Shown piece by piece: positions 33,230 to 45,994 of a stretch of DNA of 64,000 nt. The notes beneath the pieces were generated by a model. That model did no database searches, was not told the origin of the DNA, and saw nothing but the letters and a program-made list of their open reading frames with translations. Made by a program: the position numbers and the translations under genes. The DNA is taken from assembly GCA_006538405.1 (NCBI GenBank), contig BJKQ01000015.1, positions 806,001-870,000 of the forward strand, written 5' to 3'. The stretch comes from Hansfordia pulvinata (Eukaryota > Ascomycota > Sordariomycetes > Xylariales). Numbering within the stretch: the stretch's first letter is position 1; every line of letters begins with the position of its first letter.

Positions 33230-35402
33230 ATGTCGGACCACGGGCTCAACGGCTTCCGGGGCTATGCCCAGAACCACTACGGCCAGGTCGAGCAGCAGAA
33301 GCCCACCCAGTACATCTCGCAGTCGGACGCCGCGGGTCACCAGGTCCTGCGGGAGCCGGCGTGGAACAAAGGTATGTCAGCTGCGAGCATTAGTTTTGAT
33401 CTTCGGAAATATCGTCCCCTTCCCATATCCCACGAGCCCCTTTATATCATGAGAGCTCTTTGGCGTCTCTCAAACAACTACTTCACGAATATACACCACA
33501 GATACCCCACCCGCCATCGTATAAACATGTCATACCATCACTAACACGGCCTCCCCCTCCCCCAGGTCTCTCATTCACCCCGAGGAGCGGGTCTCCAAGA
33601 ACCTGACGGGCCTCATCCCCCACGCCATGGAGGACGTCGAGACGCAGGTGGCCCGGTGCATGAAGATGATCAAGTCGCGCGGCACGCCCATCGACAAGTA
33701 CCTGTACCTGTCGTCGCTCAAGAACCAGAACCTCGACCTGTTCTACCGGGTCCTCGTCGACAACGTCCGCGAGCTCATGCCCCTCGTCTACACGCCGACC
33801 ATCGGCGACGTCTGCCTGCAGTACTCGTCCCTCTACACCCGCCCCGAGGCCCTCTACATCTCCATCAAGCAGCGCAAGTCCATCCGCACCATCCTGCGCA
33901 ACTGGTCCGCCCAGAGCCCCGACATTGCCGTCGTCACCGACGGCTCCCGCATCTTGGGCTTGGGCGACTTGGGCATCAACGGCGTCGGCATTTCGGTCAG
34001 TCTCTTTCTCTGTCTCTGTAGCGAGCAACAGCCCCCCTCACTAACCTCACAACCTTCCCCGCCCAACAGATCGGGAAGCTGGCCCTCTACACGGGCGCCG
34101 CGGGCATCCGGCCCGACAAGACGATGCCCGTCGTGCTGGACTGCGGCACCAACAACGAGGAGAACCTGCAGGACCCGCTGTACCTGGGCCTGCGGGCCCG
34201 GCGGCCGCCCTTCGCGGAGCAGCAGGCCTTCATGGACGAGTTCATGGAGGCGTGCGCCGACGTCTTCCCGGACATGTTCATCCAGTTCGAGGACTTTGAC
34301 TCGGAGAAGGCGTTCGCCTACCTCGACCGCTACCGCGACACGTACAAATGCTTCAACGACGACATCCAGGGCACCGGCGCCGTCGTCCTGGGCGGGTGAG
34401 TTTTTTTTTTTTTTTTTTTTCCCTCTGTTCTTCTTCCCATGGTCGCTTGCCCCTTATATCACTTCCACCTGTCACCGGACGAGTACTGACAGAGGGGGGG
34501 AAAAAACGCACAGCTACATCGGCGCCGTCAACCAGTCCAACGTGCCGATAGAGGACCAGCGCCTGGTCTTCATGGGCGCGGGGTCCGCGGGCGTGGGCGT
34601 GGCCAAGCAGCTGGTCGAGTTCTACACGCGGCGGGGGCTCACCGAGGCCGAGGCCCGCTCCAAGTTCTACCTGGTCGACACCAAGGGCCTGGTCACGCAG
34701 GACCGGGGGGACCGCCTGGCCGAGCACAAGAAGTACTTTGCCCGCGCCGACAACGAGGGCCGCCAGCTCCGCACCCTCGAGGAGGTCATCGAGCACGTCC
34801 GGCCCTCGGCGCTGGTGGGGCTGACGGCCACGTTCGGCGTCTTCACGGAGCCCGTGGTCCGCGCGCTCAAGGCGTCGGTCGAGGCCGGCGGCGAGGGGCG
34901 CAAGCCCATCCTGTTCCCCCTCAGCAACCCGCTGACCAAGGCCGAGTGCACCTTTGAGCAGGCCGTGCAGTGGACCGACGGCTCCGTGCTGTTCGCCAGC
35001 GGGTCGCCCTTTGCGCCCTTCACCGTCAAGGAGGCGGACGGCGGCAGGGAGGTGACTCACTGGCCCAACCAGGGCAACAACGTCTACATCTTCCCCGGCC
35101 TCGGCCTCGGCGCCATCCTCGCCCGCGCCTCCCGCGTCACCGACGAGATGGTCTACGCCGCCGCCCAGGCCCTGTCCGAGTCCCTCAACGACGAGGAGCG
35201 CGACGTCCGCGGGCTCATCTACCCGGACATCGAGCGCGTCCGCGACGCGAACACCCTCGTCGCCCGCGAGGTCATGAAGGCCGCCCGCCGCGACGGCGTC
35301 AGCGGCCTGCCCGAGGCCAAGTGGGTCGAGTGGGAGGAGTGGGGCGACGTCGCCCTGACCAAGTTCATCAAGAACCACATGTACGACCCTCTCCGGTCGT
35401 GA
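33230..35402 (+). CDS. NAD(P)-dependent malic enzyme
   Basis: Catalyses oxidative decarboxylation of malate to pyruvate and CO2, linking the TCA cycle to pyruvate and reducing power. Exons are 33230-33371, 33566-33995, 34070-34395 and 34514-35402. The introns are 194, 74 and 118 bp, the last starting with a T20 run after the donor. Family features in order: LVYTPTIGDVCLQYS (catalytic Tyr), [12 protein letters not shown] [28 protein letters not shown], the metal-ligand segment FIQFEDFDSEKAF, the FNDDIQGTGAVVLGG signature, the dinucleotide site FMGAGSAGVGVAKQL and FPLSNPLTKAECT. A one-base gap in the C4 run 33578-33581 must be restored (SFTPEERVSKNLTGL). The exons then total 595 residues. The N-terminus MSDHGLNGFRGYAQ does not look like a mitochondrial presequence, so the product may be cytosolic. 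Confidence 0.94.
34401..34420 (+). repeat. T20 homopolymer in an intron
   Basis: Twenty consecutive T immediately after the donor GTGAG of the third malic enzyme intron. Confidence 0.9.
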
Positions 35403-36968
35403 GAAGACGTCGGTCTTCTTGGGGAAGCGGGGTTATTGTTGATGGGTTTAGAAGGCACGTGGTGGTGGTAGGGTAAACGAGGAGAAGTGGGCTGGGGAGG
35501 GTGGGGCGAAAGGGGAGTTGGATACACACAGCGAGGAAACGCACAATCTTCTATTTTCTCAAAGCCTCAGGCTGAACGCGCAGCGAAGCCTGGTACTTGG
35601 AATAAGGGGGGAAACGGGGCCGGGAAGAAAACGCGCCGAGAATGCCCCTTAGAAGCGTAATTTTAGACATAAGTCGTATCAGGTCGGGTGAACAACAGAC
35701 ACAGCGGACTTGCTTTCCTTTCTCCTTCTTGCCATTGGTTTCTTGGTCCGTTACTTGGCGTCAATGCTGTCCCGTGCCAAGCTCCCCTGGGTGCGATTGT
35801 GCTAGGTGGGTTATGTCGCCGCTTTTCGTCGGATCTACTCGCGCATCCTCGCATTGTCGGAACGCCCGGGCTGCTCGGCGCCTCGGCTAATCGTGCACGT
35901 GTTCCTGTTCACTTGACCTGACCTTTGGCATCGTGAGCGTACCTGTGAGAGCGACTTCCCGAAACGTAGAGCGGCGGCGGGCTCGGGCCGGTTCAATAGC
36001 GGGAGTGTCTGGCCTTGCGTGATATCAAAAGGGGAAAAGGTGAGTCGAGCAGATATGCCTGGCCGCGGGTGGATTGTTCAGCTGCGTTCCGATTGGGTGT
36101 TCTCGAGCTCGGCTGCATCTTTTGCGCGTGGTAAGTCGACGACTTGTTCCTGTGCAAAGAGACACATTAGGAATGGAGATAGTCGGATGTCTATTGCCGT
36201 GCGACCAGTGCAGCCAACGCTGTCCCGGCTTCTCATCTTACCTACGGGGAAGAGGCAGCCGTTGAGATAGGACAATGGCGTCGGGACGTTCTTTGGTAGT
36301 TGGACACGCAGGGGAAAGTCTCGAGGCCGGGGAACGCGGAGACTGTGGGTAGTCGTCCAGGAATCTACGAGAAAGCTGAAGACAGCAGGACGTATGTTGT
36401 GTCCAGACCCATCGATACGCACAGTCAAGCGAGTGCTATGGCCCTCGACAGCTCAGAGCTCGGGGTTTGACTTTTCAGAACCCCGGGTATCTGAAGAGCG
36501 GCCTCGGTGATAAAGAGCGTTCTACCTCCAGGCACGACACGCGCTCTGAAATTCAGCCGAGTCTTGATACTCGACGAGACATACCCATCATGCATGGCTA
36601 CAACTTTCTGCAGCACGCTGGACGTCTAAAAGCGTCGGTGAAAGGTGACAAAAATGGGTATTTGTAAACTATGCTGGCTGACAAACTACTAACAGGAAAC
36701 CAAACTCCGTCACCGAGAGACCCCAAAAAGACCAAATGACACTTAGCCGTGGCTCGCGTCGCTTCATGGATAAAGCCGACTGTCCTTCAGCCGCCCTTCA
36801 GCCGTCAGCAGTGCGTATGTGTAATAATTCGGGACTCGTGTATGCCGATGCGCCCGAAATACCTGGAAACCATCCTGCCAAACCCCCGATGAGAACTGTC
36901 GCTGTAACAATGCGACGAAGCCGGGGTGAAACCAGTGAACTCAGACATCAGAAGCTCCGAAGCCTTTC
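35403..36968. other. convergent intergenic region, malic enzyme gene to KAR9
   Basis: About 1.6 kb between convergent genes with lower GC. No frame with a recognisable domain and no RNA gene was seen. Confidence 0.5.
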
Positions 36969-39900
36969 CTAGTTCTTGCGGAAGAGCCGGGTGGTGCCGC
37001 CAACCTTGCTCATCTCGCCGAACTTGCCGCTGCCGATGCGCTGGTCCGGGGGTCGCTCGCTACTGGCAATGCGAACCTTCTCCTTGACGCTCTCGACCCA
37101 GGCCCGGCTCTCGTCGCTGATCTCCTTCTTCTTGGCCTTGGGGCCCGCGAGGCCGAGGGAACTATCCTCTTCGTTCCACTCGGCTCTCGAAGAAGCACGC
37201 GACCTGACCGAAGCTTCCGAGCCGGGTGTTTCGGTGTCTTGCCTGGCAGCCGTGTTCAGCGGTGTTCTCGAATGGAACCTCGACGCGCCCTCTTCGCCCA
37301 TACTCCTTCTAGTCTTACGGACGTTCAGGGGCGTGATCGGGGTCTCCATCGCGGACGAGGGACGGCCGGGAACGCCAGGACCGCGAGCGGGCGTGATCGA
37401 TGGGAGGTCCTTGACCTCGACTTTCCCTTCTCCTTTGGACTTACGGCTGTGATGCAGCGCGTATTCCTTAAGGTACTCGCCTAGATCAGACCAACCACCG
37501 CCGACTCTTACCATCACCCGCTCGTTGTTCTCTCCGACGCAGCGAACGAAGAGCTTGATCGGAGGTTCGCCAGTGGACTTCGAGAGGTGATAGACTCGAA
37601 TGCCCTGGCTGCTCTTCGATCGGGGCTGGCGATCGCGGGCGGGCGCCAGCATGAAGGATGGCGTGCCACTCCGCGAAAAGGTGGACGGGGTTCCGGACCG
37701 AGAGAAGTTGGAGGGAGTGCCCGTGCGCGATGAGAGACTGGATGCGCTCCGGCGTGTCGTATCCGGTGCCTTGGGCTTTGGCCTGGCGGTCGGCGGCTGG
37801 AAATCCGGCGGGTTCAGATTGATGGCAGACGGCTTCGAGTTGAACTTGATCTTCATTGGGACAGATTCAAGTATTTCGCCGATCTGCTGCCGGAGGTGGT
37901 CGTCATCACCAACTGTGCTGGCTCTGCTCTGAGGTCGAAAGTGGGGCTCGTACTCGACTGAAGTGTCAACCTCGAACGCTTCGGAGGGGTAGGGGCTCCT
38001 CGGCGGGAAGGCGTCTTCTCGAGATGGATCGAGCTCTCGGGTTCGTCTCTCGTGGCGGTCGAAGCAGTTCTTGCCTTTGCCCTAAGAGGAGGAGAGTTTG
38101 GAGGACTGATCTCGTCACTCGAGAAAGGCTCGTTGGGGTCGGCCAGGCGCGACAACTCGGGCTCGACAGACTCTTGTCTGAACGAGACATCCTCAGACCG
38201 ATCGGCCATGTAACCGTGCACGACGGTCGACGCCACCGAGTTCTGACTTCCTCTGCGAGCTTCATGCTTCATGGGCGGCAATGAAGGCTCCTCTTCGTCC
38301 TCCTCATTTACCGACTCGAGAAGCGACGGCTCAGACTCGAAGGGGATTGTCGGCTTCCTCGGCTGAGAGGAGCGTTTTCCCGTTTCCGTCAGGCCCTGGC
38401 GCATAACGTTCGCATCGAGTTCGGCAAGGACTGGACTGGGGTTGGCACTGCTATCGCTAGAATCGTCGGAGTCTTCAATAGATGCTCTCAGACGCTCAAA
38501 AGACGGCACGCGGAGAGGCTTGAGTCGGTTGCGCTCAGAGATGGCGCGAGTCGGTCTTTGATTGGGCGGGGAGTGGTCCTTTGCGCCGTCGTAACTAAGA
38601 CTGCGGTTCTTGGTTGCGACTATGGATCGAGATTGACGCTGGCGGCTGGCGTGGTCGGCCGAGGTACTACCGCGAGAAGACTGAGCATCAGGTCCGTCGA
38701 CGGTGATTCTCACAGAGGGCGACTGCAAGAGAGACTCCCCGAGTTCGTCTGTGCTGTCAGACAGGTCGGAATCGGGCGCGGGACCACCCGTAGGCGAAGA
38801 CAGATCGAGCGGGACGGGGGGTGACGATGGGATATCATTCTCAGATGATGAGTCTTTGGCCGGACTGGACTCATGGATCTGGATTGAAGGGCTTGGTGTG
38901 TTCGGTCCGGGCCGCGCTGGTGTGGATTCGGACTGTCGAGCTGGCTGGTCCGCCCCTTCGTGGGTCGCCTCCTTTTGCGATGGAGTCTGCGCTTCGATCT
39001 GCGATTTGGTGGCTGGCTTATCCTGAGGCTGGGCCTGTCTGCCTTGCGCTTCTGGTCTTAGCTGAGCCTGTTGTTGGGCCTGTTGGGCCCGCGGCTCTGG
39101 CTCCGTTTGAACCTGCGACTGCGTATGTTGGGCCTGTGAGTCCGGTTTTGACTTGGACGGCGTTTGGGCTGACTGCTTGGCCTGGGGCTTGGGCTGCGCT
39201 TGGGCTTGCGATTGTGACTGCGGTTGAGATACCGACTCGGTCTGCGGCTGGGTATGCGGTGGCGACCGGTCTTGGATTTGCTGCGGTTCCTCTGGCTGGG
39301 TTGGCGGCCGAGTTGGCGAAGAAGACTTGTCGCGAGAGTTGGCCCATTCGCCTCTTCGAACCTGCAGCTCAGCGGCCGCGACCCAATCAACGTAGCCACG
39401 TTCGATCTTCTCCATGCGCTCGAGCCATTGGTCAGGAAGCACGTCGGGCATCCCTGAGAGTGAGTCGAGCATGAAGTCGAGTTCGCGCCCCGGTTTGCTG
39501 ATTTTCTTATGGAGTACATTCTTGATGACTCCAAAGTCGCTCCGAGACAAGCTATTCGCAGAGCTGGACTCATCTGCAGCACTGCGGTTACCCTCTGCTG
39601 TTTGCTGAATGGCGCCCCATCCCGATTCCAGAGCCACTTCAGCATCGCTCATCATTTCAAGCAGAGCCGGCACCTTGCGCAACAGCACAAGACGAACGCG
39701 CCAAGCATGAAGTAAGCGCCAAAGTTTTGAGACATATGGCAATGCCTGTACCACAATGGCGGTGACTACGGCAGCCAGATCCTCGAACTTTGCGTAGAAA
39801 GATAACGACGCGACAGACTGACCGGCATCGGAAAAGGGCGTACCAGGTCGGGAAAGGGGCAGGATGTGGTTGTGAAGGACCAGGGTCTTGATCTCCTCCA

Positions 39901-40399
39901 AATCTAGGGCCGCGAGGTCCTGTGATATCTGGCCAACACGTTGCTCGTATATAAGGACATCGGCAACAGGCAGGCTTCCGCAGTAGGTCGGGTTGGAGTT
40001 GGTGGGCTCGGTTTCGGGTGGCGGGGGCGCGGGGGACGATGTCGGCATGGCATCGGCTTTCCTCCTTCTCTTAGCAGGCGGGTTTTCGAAACCTTCCGAG
40101 CCGCCAGCCCGGGGCCAAGGCCACGTGTTGAGCTCGCGGAGCCATCCATGAATCTGCTTGGAGGCATGCGCAGCTCTCATAGCAAAGGCCTGCTCAGTGG
40201 CCGAGGACTCATCCATACATGTCTTGAGATCGCCGGTGGGGTTCCTAAGGGCGTCGAGGGCAGTTTCTGGGTGGAGTTTGAGGATGAATTCGTCGCCATA
40301 GTGGCGGCGCTGTCGGGAGGGTGACTGGGAGTCGGAGCGGGTCGAGCGCCGGATGGTCCGGTGACCGGCGGGTGTGTGGGCTCTTGGGAGGTCGGTCAT
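36969..40399 (-). CDS. kar9: KAR9 family cortical/microtubule protein with GAS2 domain
   Basis: An adaptor that links cytoplasmic microtubule plus ends to cortical transport, orienting spindles and nuclei. It has a single long exon. The conserved N-terminal KAR9 domain is visible as FILKLHPETALDALRNPTGD, WLRELNTWPWP, YCGSLPVADVLIYEQRV, the helix-rich segment FEDLAAVVTAIVVQALPYVS and AWRVRLVLLRKVPALLEMMSDAEVALESGW. A Gln/Ser/Pro-rich disordered middle contains a QPQSQSQAQAQPKPQ tract. Near the C-terminus a GAS2/GAR microtubule-binding domain reads IRVYHLSKSTGEPPIKLFVR and VRVGGGWSDLGEYLKEYALHH, then basic SRSGTPS-type repeats flank it. One base must be restored, most simply in the run 38046-38048, so that the frame runs through SPYPSEAFEVD and DDDHLRQQIGEILESVP into the GAS2 part. 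The corrected length is 1143 residues. As given, the frame ends at 37853 and loses the GAS2 domain. Confidence 0.88.
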
Positions 40400-43300
40400 G
40401 GTGGGCAGAGTTCTGATCTGAAGAGTTGAGTAGTTATTGGCAGGCCTAGGATCGCGACATGACGAGTAGGCAAGCAGGAGTGGGGTGTAGGTGATGGCTG
40501 TCGGGAGAGGCGCGTGGGGTTGAGGTTGATGCCAGGGTCAAGAGTCGTGAGTTCGTGGGGTAACAGGCCGTCGTCTGAAGGGAGAGCGATTGTTCTGCAA
40601 ACGGCAGGAAAGCGTCGAGACTTGAGGGTAACCCGGCAATTTGTGTGCTTGTTACAACTGGGTAGCGCGATCAGAACTCAGGCGTCGAGACTGGCAGACA
40701 TTCATCTCGGCACACGCCCGGCGATGTGAGAAGAGGCCCGCTATCTGCAATCTCCAGGTTCCAGCTGGAGAGGACGCGAGGAGGCTGGCGCAGACACCAG
40801 ATGCAGGTGCGAATGCTGGGTTTGGCGTTGGTCTCGGTTGCTGCCGGGGCGGGGCAAGCTTTGCACTCAGGTCGACAGGCGGATTGCTGAGAGAGGGATG
40901 ACGTTCAGATGGGCAAATGAGAGCCAGACCGGTGTCAGTGTCGCGGGGGTGGCGTGGATCTGCCGGGTGAGACACGACGCGGATGGTCGAGGGAGGAGGG
41001 GCCCTTATATATAAGTTGGCGTCTGCAGGAAAAAAGCCGGCGCGCTGATGGGCGGGATGGAATGCGGGCAGACGCGGCGGTCGCGTTGTGAATATCTCAG
41101 TCGGCGGTGGCCTCTCGCAGACAGAACAGGCCGTACTTGAATGGTGCCGGGGCCCTGCTGGTCGGCAGTCCAAGAATCAATCCGGGATTCACCTGGCAGT
41201 CAATGCCGGTGACAGCAAACGGGCGAGGGACGGCGACAGGAGCCAGGCCACAGCGAGCGGAAAGCAACGTGCCGGGTTGCAGGGCTGCCGGGCGGGTCGG
41301 GCTCGTGACGGCCGGGGTTGGGTGGAAGAAGAAACGAAAGGAAAGGTGAATGAGGTGAGGTGTGGTGAGGTGAGGCAGACGGCGTCGTCGGAGGCGGAGG
41401 CGAAGGCGGGCGGGCCGGGATGCCGCGGATTGGGTGCAGGGCAGGCGCAGCCCGAGTGAATGAGGGAGCGCCAGGAAGCAGCCGGGACTGGTCGGGCAGG
41501 CGCGACACAGGCACGCCCAGGCGCCGATGACGCGTGGGATGGTGGGACCCGGGCCTGAGACGCTGAGGTACCGGGCTCGCAGGGACGGCGGCCAACAGCG
41601 CGCAGAGCACAGTAGCGGGTACGCGTGCTGCTGCAGAGTCGGGGTCCAGTGCACGTTTAAGTGGTTGCGCCGAGTCGGGACTAGCGTGTTGGCAGACACG
41701 GTAATAGAAGCAACCTTGAACCTGCTATGTCGCTCTGGGTGCCGGATCGTCCTCTTTCGGCAGCACGTGCAAAATCGCAAGTGGCAGGATGAGGGCCTGT
41801 CGCTAACTGTCCAGGCAAGGCAGAGTGAATAGAGTCACAGCCAGCTCCGGGTGCTGGCTGACGGGGGTGTATTGGGGCCGGGGGGGTGAGGGATGCGTCT
41901 TCAAGCAAAAACGCCCCAAGTGGACCTGTTCGCGGGTGTGTTGCTATCTTGGGCGTCGGATTGCAAGGAGGGCCGTGGGTGCGAGCAGGGTGCGTAAAGG
42001 CCACCGTTGGCTGCTTATGCAACTTGTCTCAGGTTGCGACTGCTGCTTGAATGGCGGGCAGCGGTGGTGTAAGTGGGTGATTGATGTCAAGGAAACGTGG
42101 CAGAAGAGTGCGAGTGAGCGTGGGAGGTTCCGAGGTTCGGATGGCGGGCGCAGGTGGTGATTGGTTTCCACCTCGTCGCGGGGACAAAATGAAAAGATTC
42201 AAGACAAGAGTAGAAAACAGTATAGTATAGTATAGTAAATGGTCAGAGAGTGTGGGTGTGGTCGCAGTTTTCGGGGAACGCGACCAAAGACGGGGCAGAG
42301 TCTACCGTCATGCGACTATCGTAGGCCGGGCCATCAAGACGTCAAGTCGGCATCAGATCGGACACGGCATCAGCATACCTTGCAGCAGTCGCGTGGTGTC
42401 ACTGGCTTTGCGGCGCTTGCCGATGTGTAAGCCAGTCTCCAGAAGACGCTGTCTTCCAGGCTGTGTCGTGTGTCTTGAATGCCGCCGTCGGTGTTGGGGC
42501 GAGGCGTGAATGGACTGCCCACCGGCTGAGCCCTTGAAATGGGAGGGGCAGACAGATGGGATGAATGAGGGGAAGTCGAGAGGTGGGCGTCTTTACAGAC
42601 GGGCGGTGGCGGGACCAGCTGCGCCAGCGGCCATTTCAATGTTGAGTGGACAGTGATGGTCTGAGGGGCAGTGAATGGTCAGAGCGGTGGACAGGGGGCC
42701 AGGCGACTGGACCGGACCGGGCGGAGAGGCCAGGCGACCCGAGGCTGCGGGAGAAAGAATTGAATCGGTTGGCGAGGGGGCAAAAGGCGGCTGGGCGCGC
42801 TGCACGAGATGCAGGCGCGGTGGTGCAGGGCAGCGCTGGCAAGTGGCTAAGTGGCCAGGCAGCGAGTCAGAGGGCGAGGATGCGGCGGAGCTGGAGGAGC
42901 TGTGACGACGCTCATGACGAAGGGGGTCGGTGTGCGTGGGTTTGATTCGCTGGTGTTCTGCGTGTCGGTCTGCGTGTCTTTGGGCCGGTCGGTCTGCTCT
43001 GTGTGTCTGGTCTGCGTCTGCGTATGAGTCTGCGCTTGTCTATCTCCTTTTCGTTTGTCTGTCTGTCTGTCAGTCCGTCTTTGTGACTGTCCACCGGTCT
43101 GTTTGTCGAGGCGGGAAAAAAGGTGAGGCAGGCAAGGAAGTAAAGAGCGTACATGCAGAGATGCAGGAGAAGGAGGAGAACGCCCGGCAGCATGCAGATT
43201 CGGATCTGGATCTGCCTTGTCCGTTAGCGGGAGCGCTGCGGCTGGCCGTGAGGAGGGGGCCCCGAATGTTTACATTGGATCTCGCATGTGCCCATCTCGG

Positions 43301-45994
43301 CTGCAGGCGAGTTGACTGGGCAGCTACTCGTACCACACTCTCTGCCCGTACGGGTCCATACTCTTTTCTCGCCAGCTCGCACGAGTACTCCGTACAAGCA
43401 CCCGTTAATGAGCTCGATCAGTCTATTTACTTGGGTTTGGCCATGGCTCCGCTACGGTCCGCAGCCCGTCCATCCGGGGACTGGGATGGGCTAACCATGT
43501 CAGGGGCTAGCTGGCTGCTCACCATGGTGGCCCAGGGCCATGCTACGATGCATTGCGTATAAGTCTGAGGGGGGCATCCGTAGCCGTCCGAGACTACTGG
43601 GCTATCCACGGTGCCACAGTGCCACCGCCACCACCCAAAGTCGGTAGGAGTAGTTGCCGCAGTTGCCCCTAGACTCGGGGTCCAACCGAGCAACCAGCCA
43701 GACCAGACTGACGGGATACGAACGATCGTGTGATCTACCTCCTCGTAGTCTGGCCCGTCTAGCTTCGAGGAGAGCAGACGTACCTATTCTCGTTGACAGG
43801 TCGGTACAGTTTCTAATACCCGTAGTTGTGCAGGCGGCAGAAAAGGAAACACGGGCTGACGATACGACTGGAGTACTTGCACATCGCCGCCCAACTTGGC
43901 TTCGCTCGCCCCCGTTATGCCCACTGATACTCGTCCAACTTGTGCAACTAAGTCGATCTCCAGGACGTACGAGTACTGTGTGATGCAAGGCGGGAGGGTT
44001 GCTGAGCAATGACGCCCCGAGACTCGGCCCAGTATCAAACACGGGTGTGCGTGTGTTCACACTCGCGACACTCGCACCCGCTCGCAGCCCTCATGTTTGC
44101 GTGACTCGCAAGAGAAAGAAAAAGAACGACAGAAAAGAAAAACATATCCAAGTGGCACATGCATGCGATACTCGTACGGAGAGAGTCCATCGGGCTGCAG
44201 GAAACGAGATTGGCTCCATCTGGCGACAGGGGTCTCTTGCTGGACGGCTGCACAGGCGCTAGCAGGTTCAATAGCACTCCGGCCTCTGGGCAGTGGGCTC
44301 CAAGTGAGAGCCTGGGCCAGGCCGGACGGGCTGACGCGGGTTTTGTTTGGTGCCTCCAGCTCTCTTATGTAACCTCGCCCGAAAACGTCCGGCCGTTTGC
44401 CCTGGGCAGCAGAGTGTAGAGTGCGAAATGTAAGAATCACCTCCATAGAGAGCACCTTCCCAACGAGGGTCCCCCTTCAATTCACGCCCCTTCCGCGGTG
44501 CAACTGGAAGCCTTCCTCAATGCTGAGTCAAGTACCTGTACCCAGCAGCATCGTCAAGACCAGCTCTGGGCTTCTCGTATCATGGCACAAGCGGGCCGGT
44601 ATCAAGAGGCAGTCACCAGACCCTCAACCTCCTCACTCCAACCATCGTGACTGGCTCCCTCTGCCATCGGCGCCCACTCACACTGAACCCGACGCTCCCG
44701 CACCACCCCTCGCCCGCCCCTCGCCCGCAGGAGCCGCCCATCCTCCCGGTTGTCGAGTCAATCGCCTGCAGGCTAGAGACATGCATCCATCCCGTGCCGC
44801 ACACCTCTCCAATACTCGCCTCGTACAAGTGAGTGCGCGTACACCACGACGCCGGTGACGTCTCGCCCTCGTCGCCGGGGTCGTCGTCGTCGTCGTCGTC
44901 TTGTTGTTGTTATTGTTGTTTTGTTGATCATCGCCAGTCGACATGCCCCTCGTGACTCAATCCCTCCAGCATGCCCCCTCGTGCTAGCAGCCTCTTCGGG
45001 CCTCCAAGCCCTTATCGCCCCCTCTCGACCGTCGTCGACCTCTCCACCCCGCGCAGCCATGCCCATGGCCCCCATCCTTCGTGTCGTCCGTTTCTATTCC
45101 CCGCCATCGACCGACTGCTACCGACGCTTCTGCGACCTCCTGCTCGTCATCCCACCTACTGCAATGCAAACAATCCTCCCGCCTGCATGGGCTCCAGCTT
45201 GCGAACACCGGCCGGCTCCATACGCCCACAGCTAAGAAGCCCGGACGAACAGACCAAGAAGCAACGTGATGAATGCTCGTTCCACCCACAAGTACGGGTA
45301 CTCGTACTCGGTACAGTGAGGTACGCAATACATACATGTACTCGTAGTGCACCAGTGCCGGCCCAGGATACCTTGGCTAATGCACGGCATGGGCTCTGCT
45401 CATTAAAACGCCTGCAGCCGAGTCCACGCGCGGGCCAGGCAACCGGAAGCCTCATTACGAGCACATGAGATGCGCGCGCCGTCGTACCCCCCTCACATGC
45501 GATTCTGTCTACGAGCACCAGCGATTCCCAGGGTCCGTCATAGCTCCCAGCGACGGGTACGACATGCGTGCGAGTCTCTCCTGGTGCGGCGGCTTTCAGG
45601 GGCCACTTTAACGGAATTGGCGCCCGTGCAAGTCATCGTGCACTGCATAAGCCATATGCAGACAGACGGGCCCTGGCAACCATCTTGCGTTGCTTGTCCT
45701 TGAATATCGGCCTACGTTACGCACGAGTACTCTATGGCATGTCGTCAGCCCGTCTGGCACATCAGCAGGTTCACATATTCTGTTCTTCTCGTAAGGAAAC
45801 TGACCAGAGCACCGCACAGTTTGACAGACCTCATGGCTCGTCTCACTGGTGCGGGCGCGGCGCTTGCTTGATATATTGCATCTCAACTCGTACCCTATCT
45901 GGCCCAGAAGTAGCCCCTTTTCCTTCTCGCTGACCCTTCCCACTAACTCCGACACGAGAGCAGAGCTTCATCTGTCCCCAGTCCCAGTGGGGCA
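40400..45994. other. gene-poor region upstream of KAR9
   Basis: About 5.6 kb with no domain-bearing frame. It includes a TTATATATAA element at about 41003-41013, an imperfect TATAG repeat near 42220-42238, GTCTG-rich sequence near 42960-43080 and six octamers TACGAGTA/TACTCGTA between 43325 and 45346. Confidence 0.5.

Noticed and set aside
41097..41780. 227-codon frame on the - strand upstream of KAR9
   Set aside because: Arg/Pro/Leu/Cys-rich translation typical of the antisense or wrong frame of GC-rich spacer DNA; no family features.
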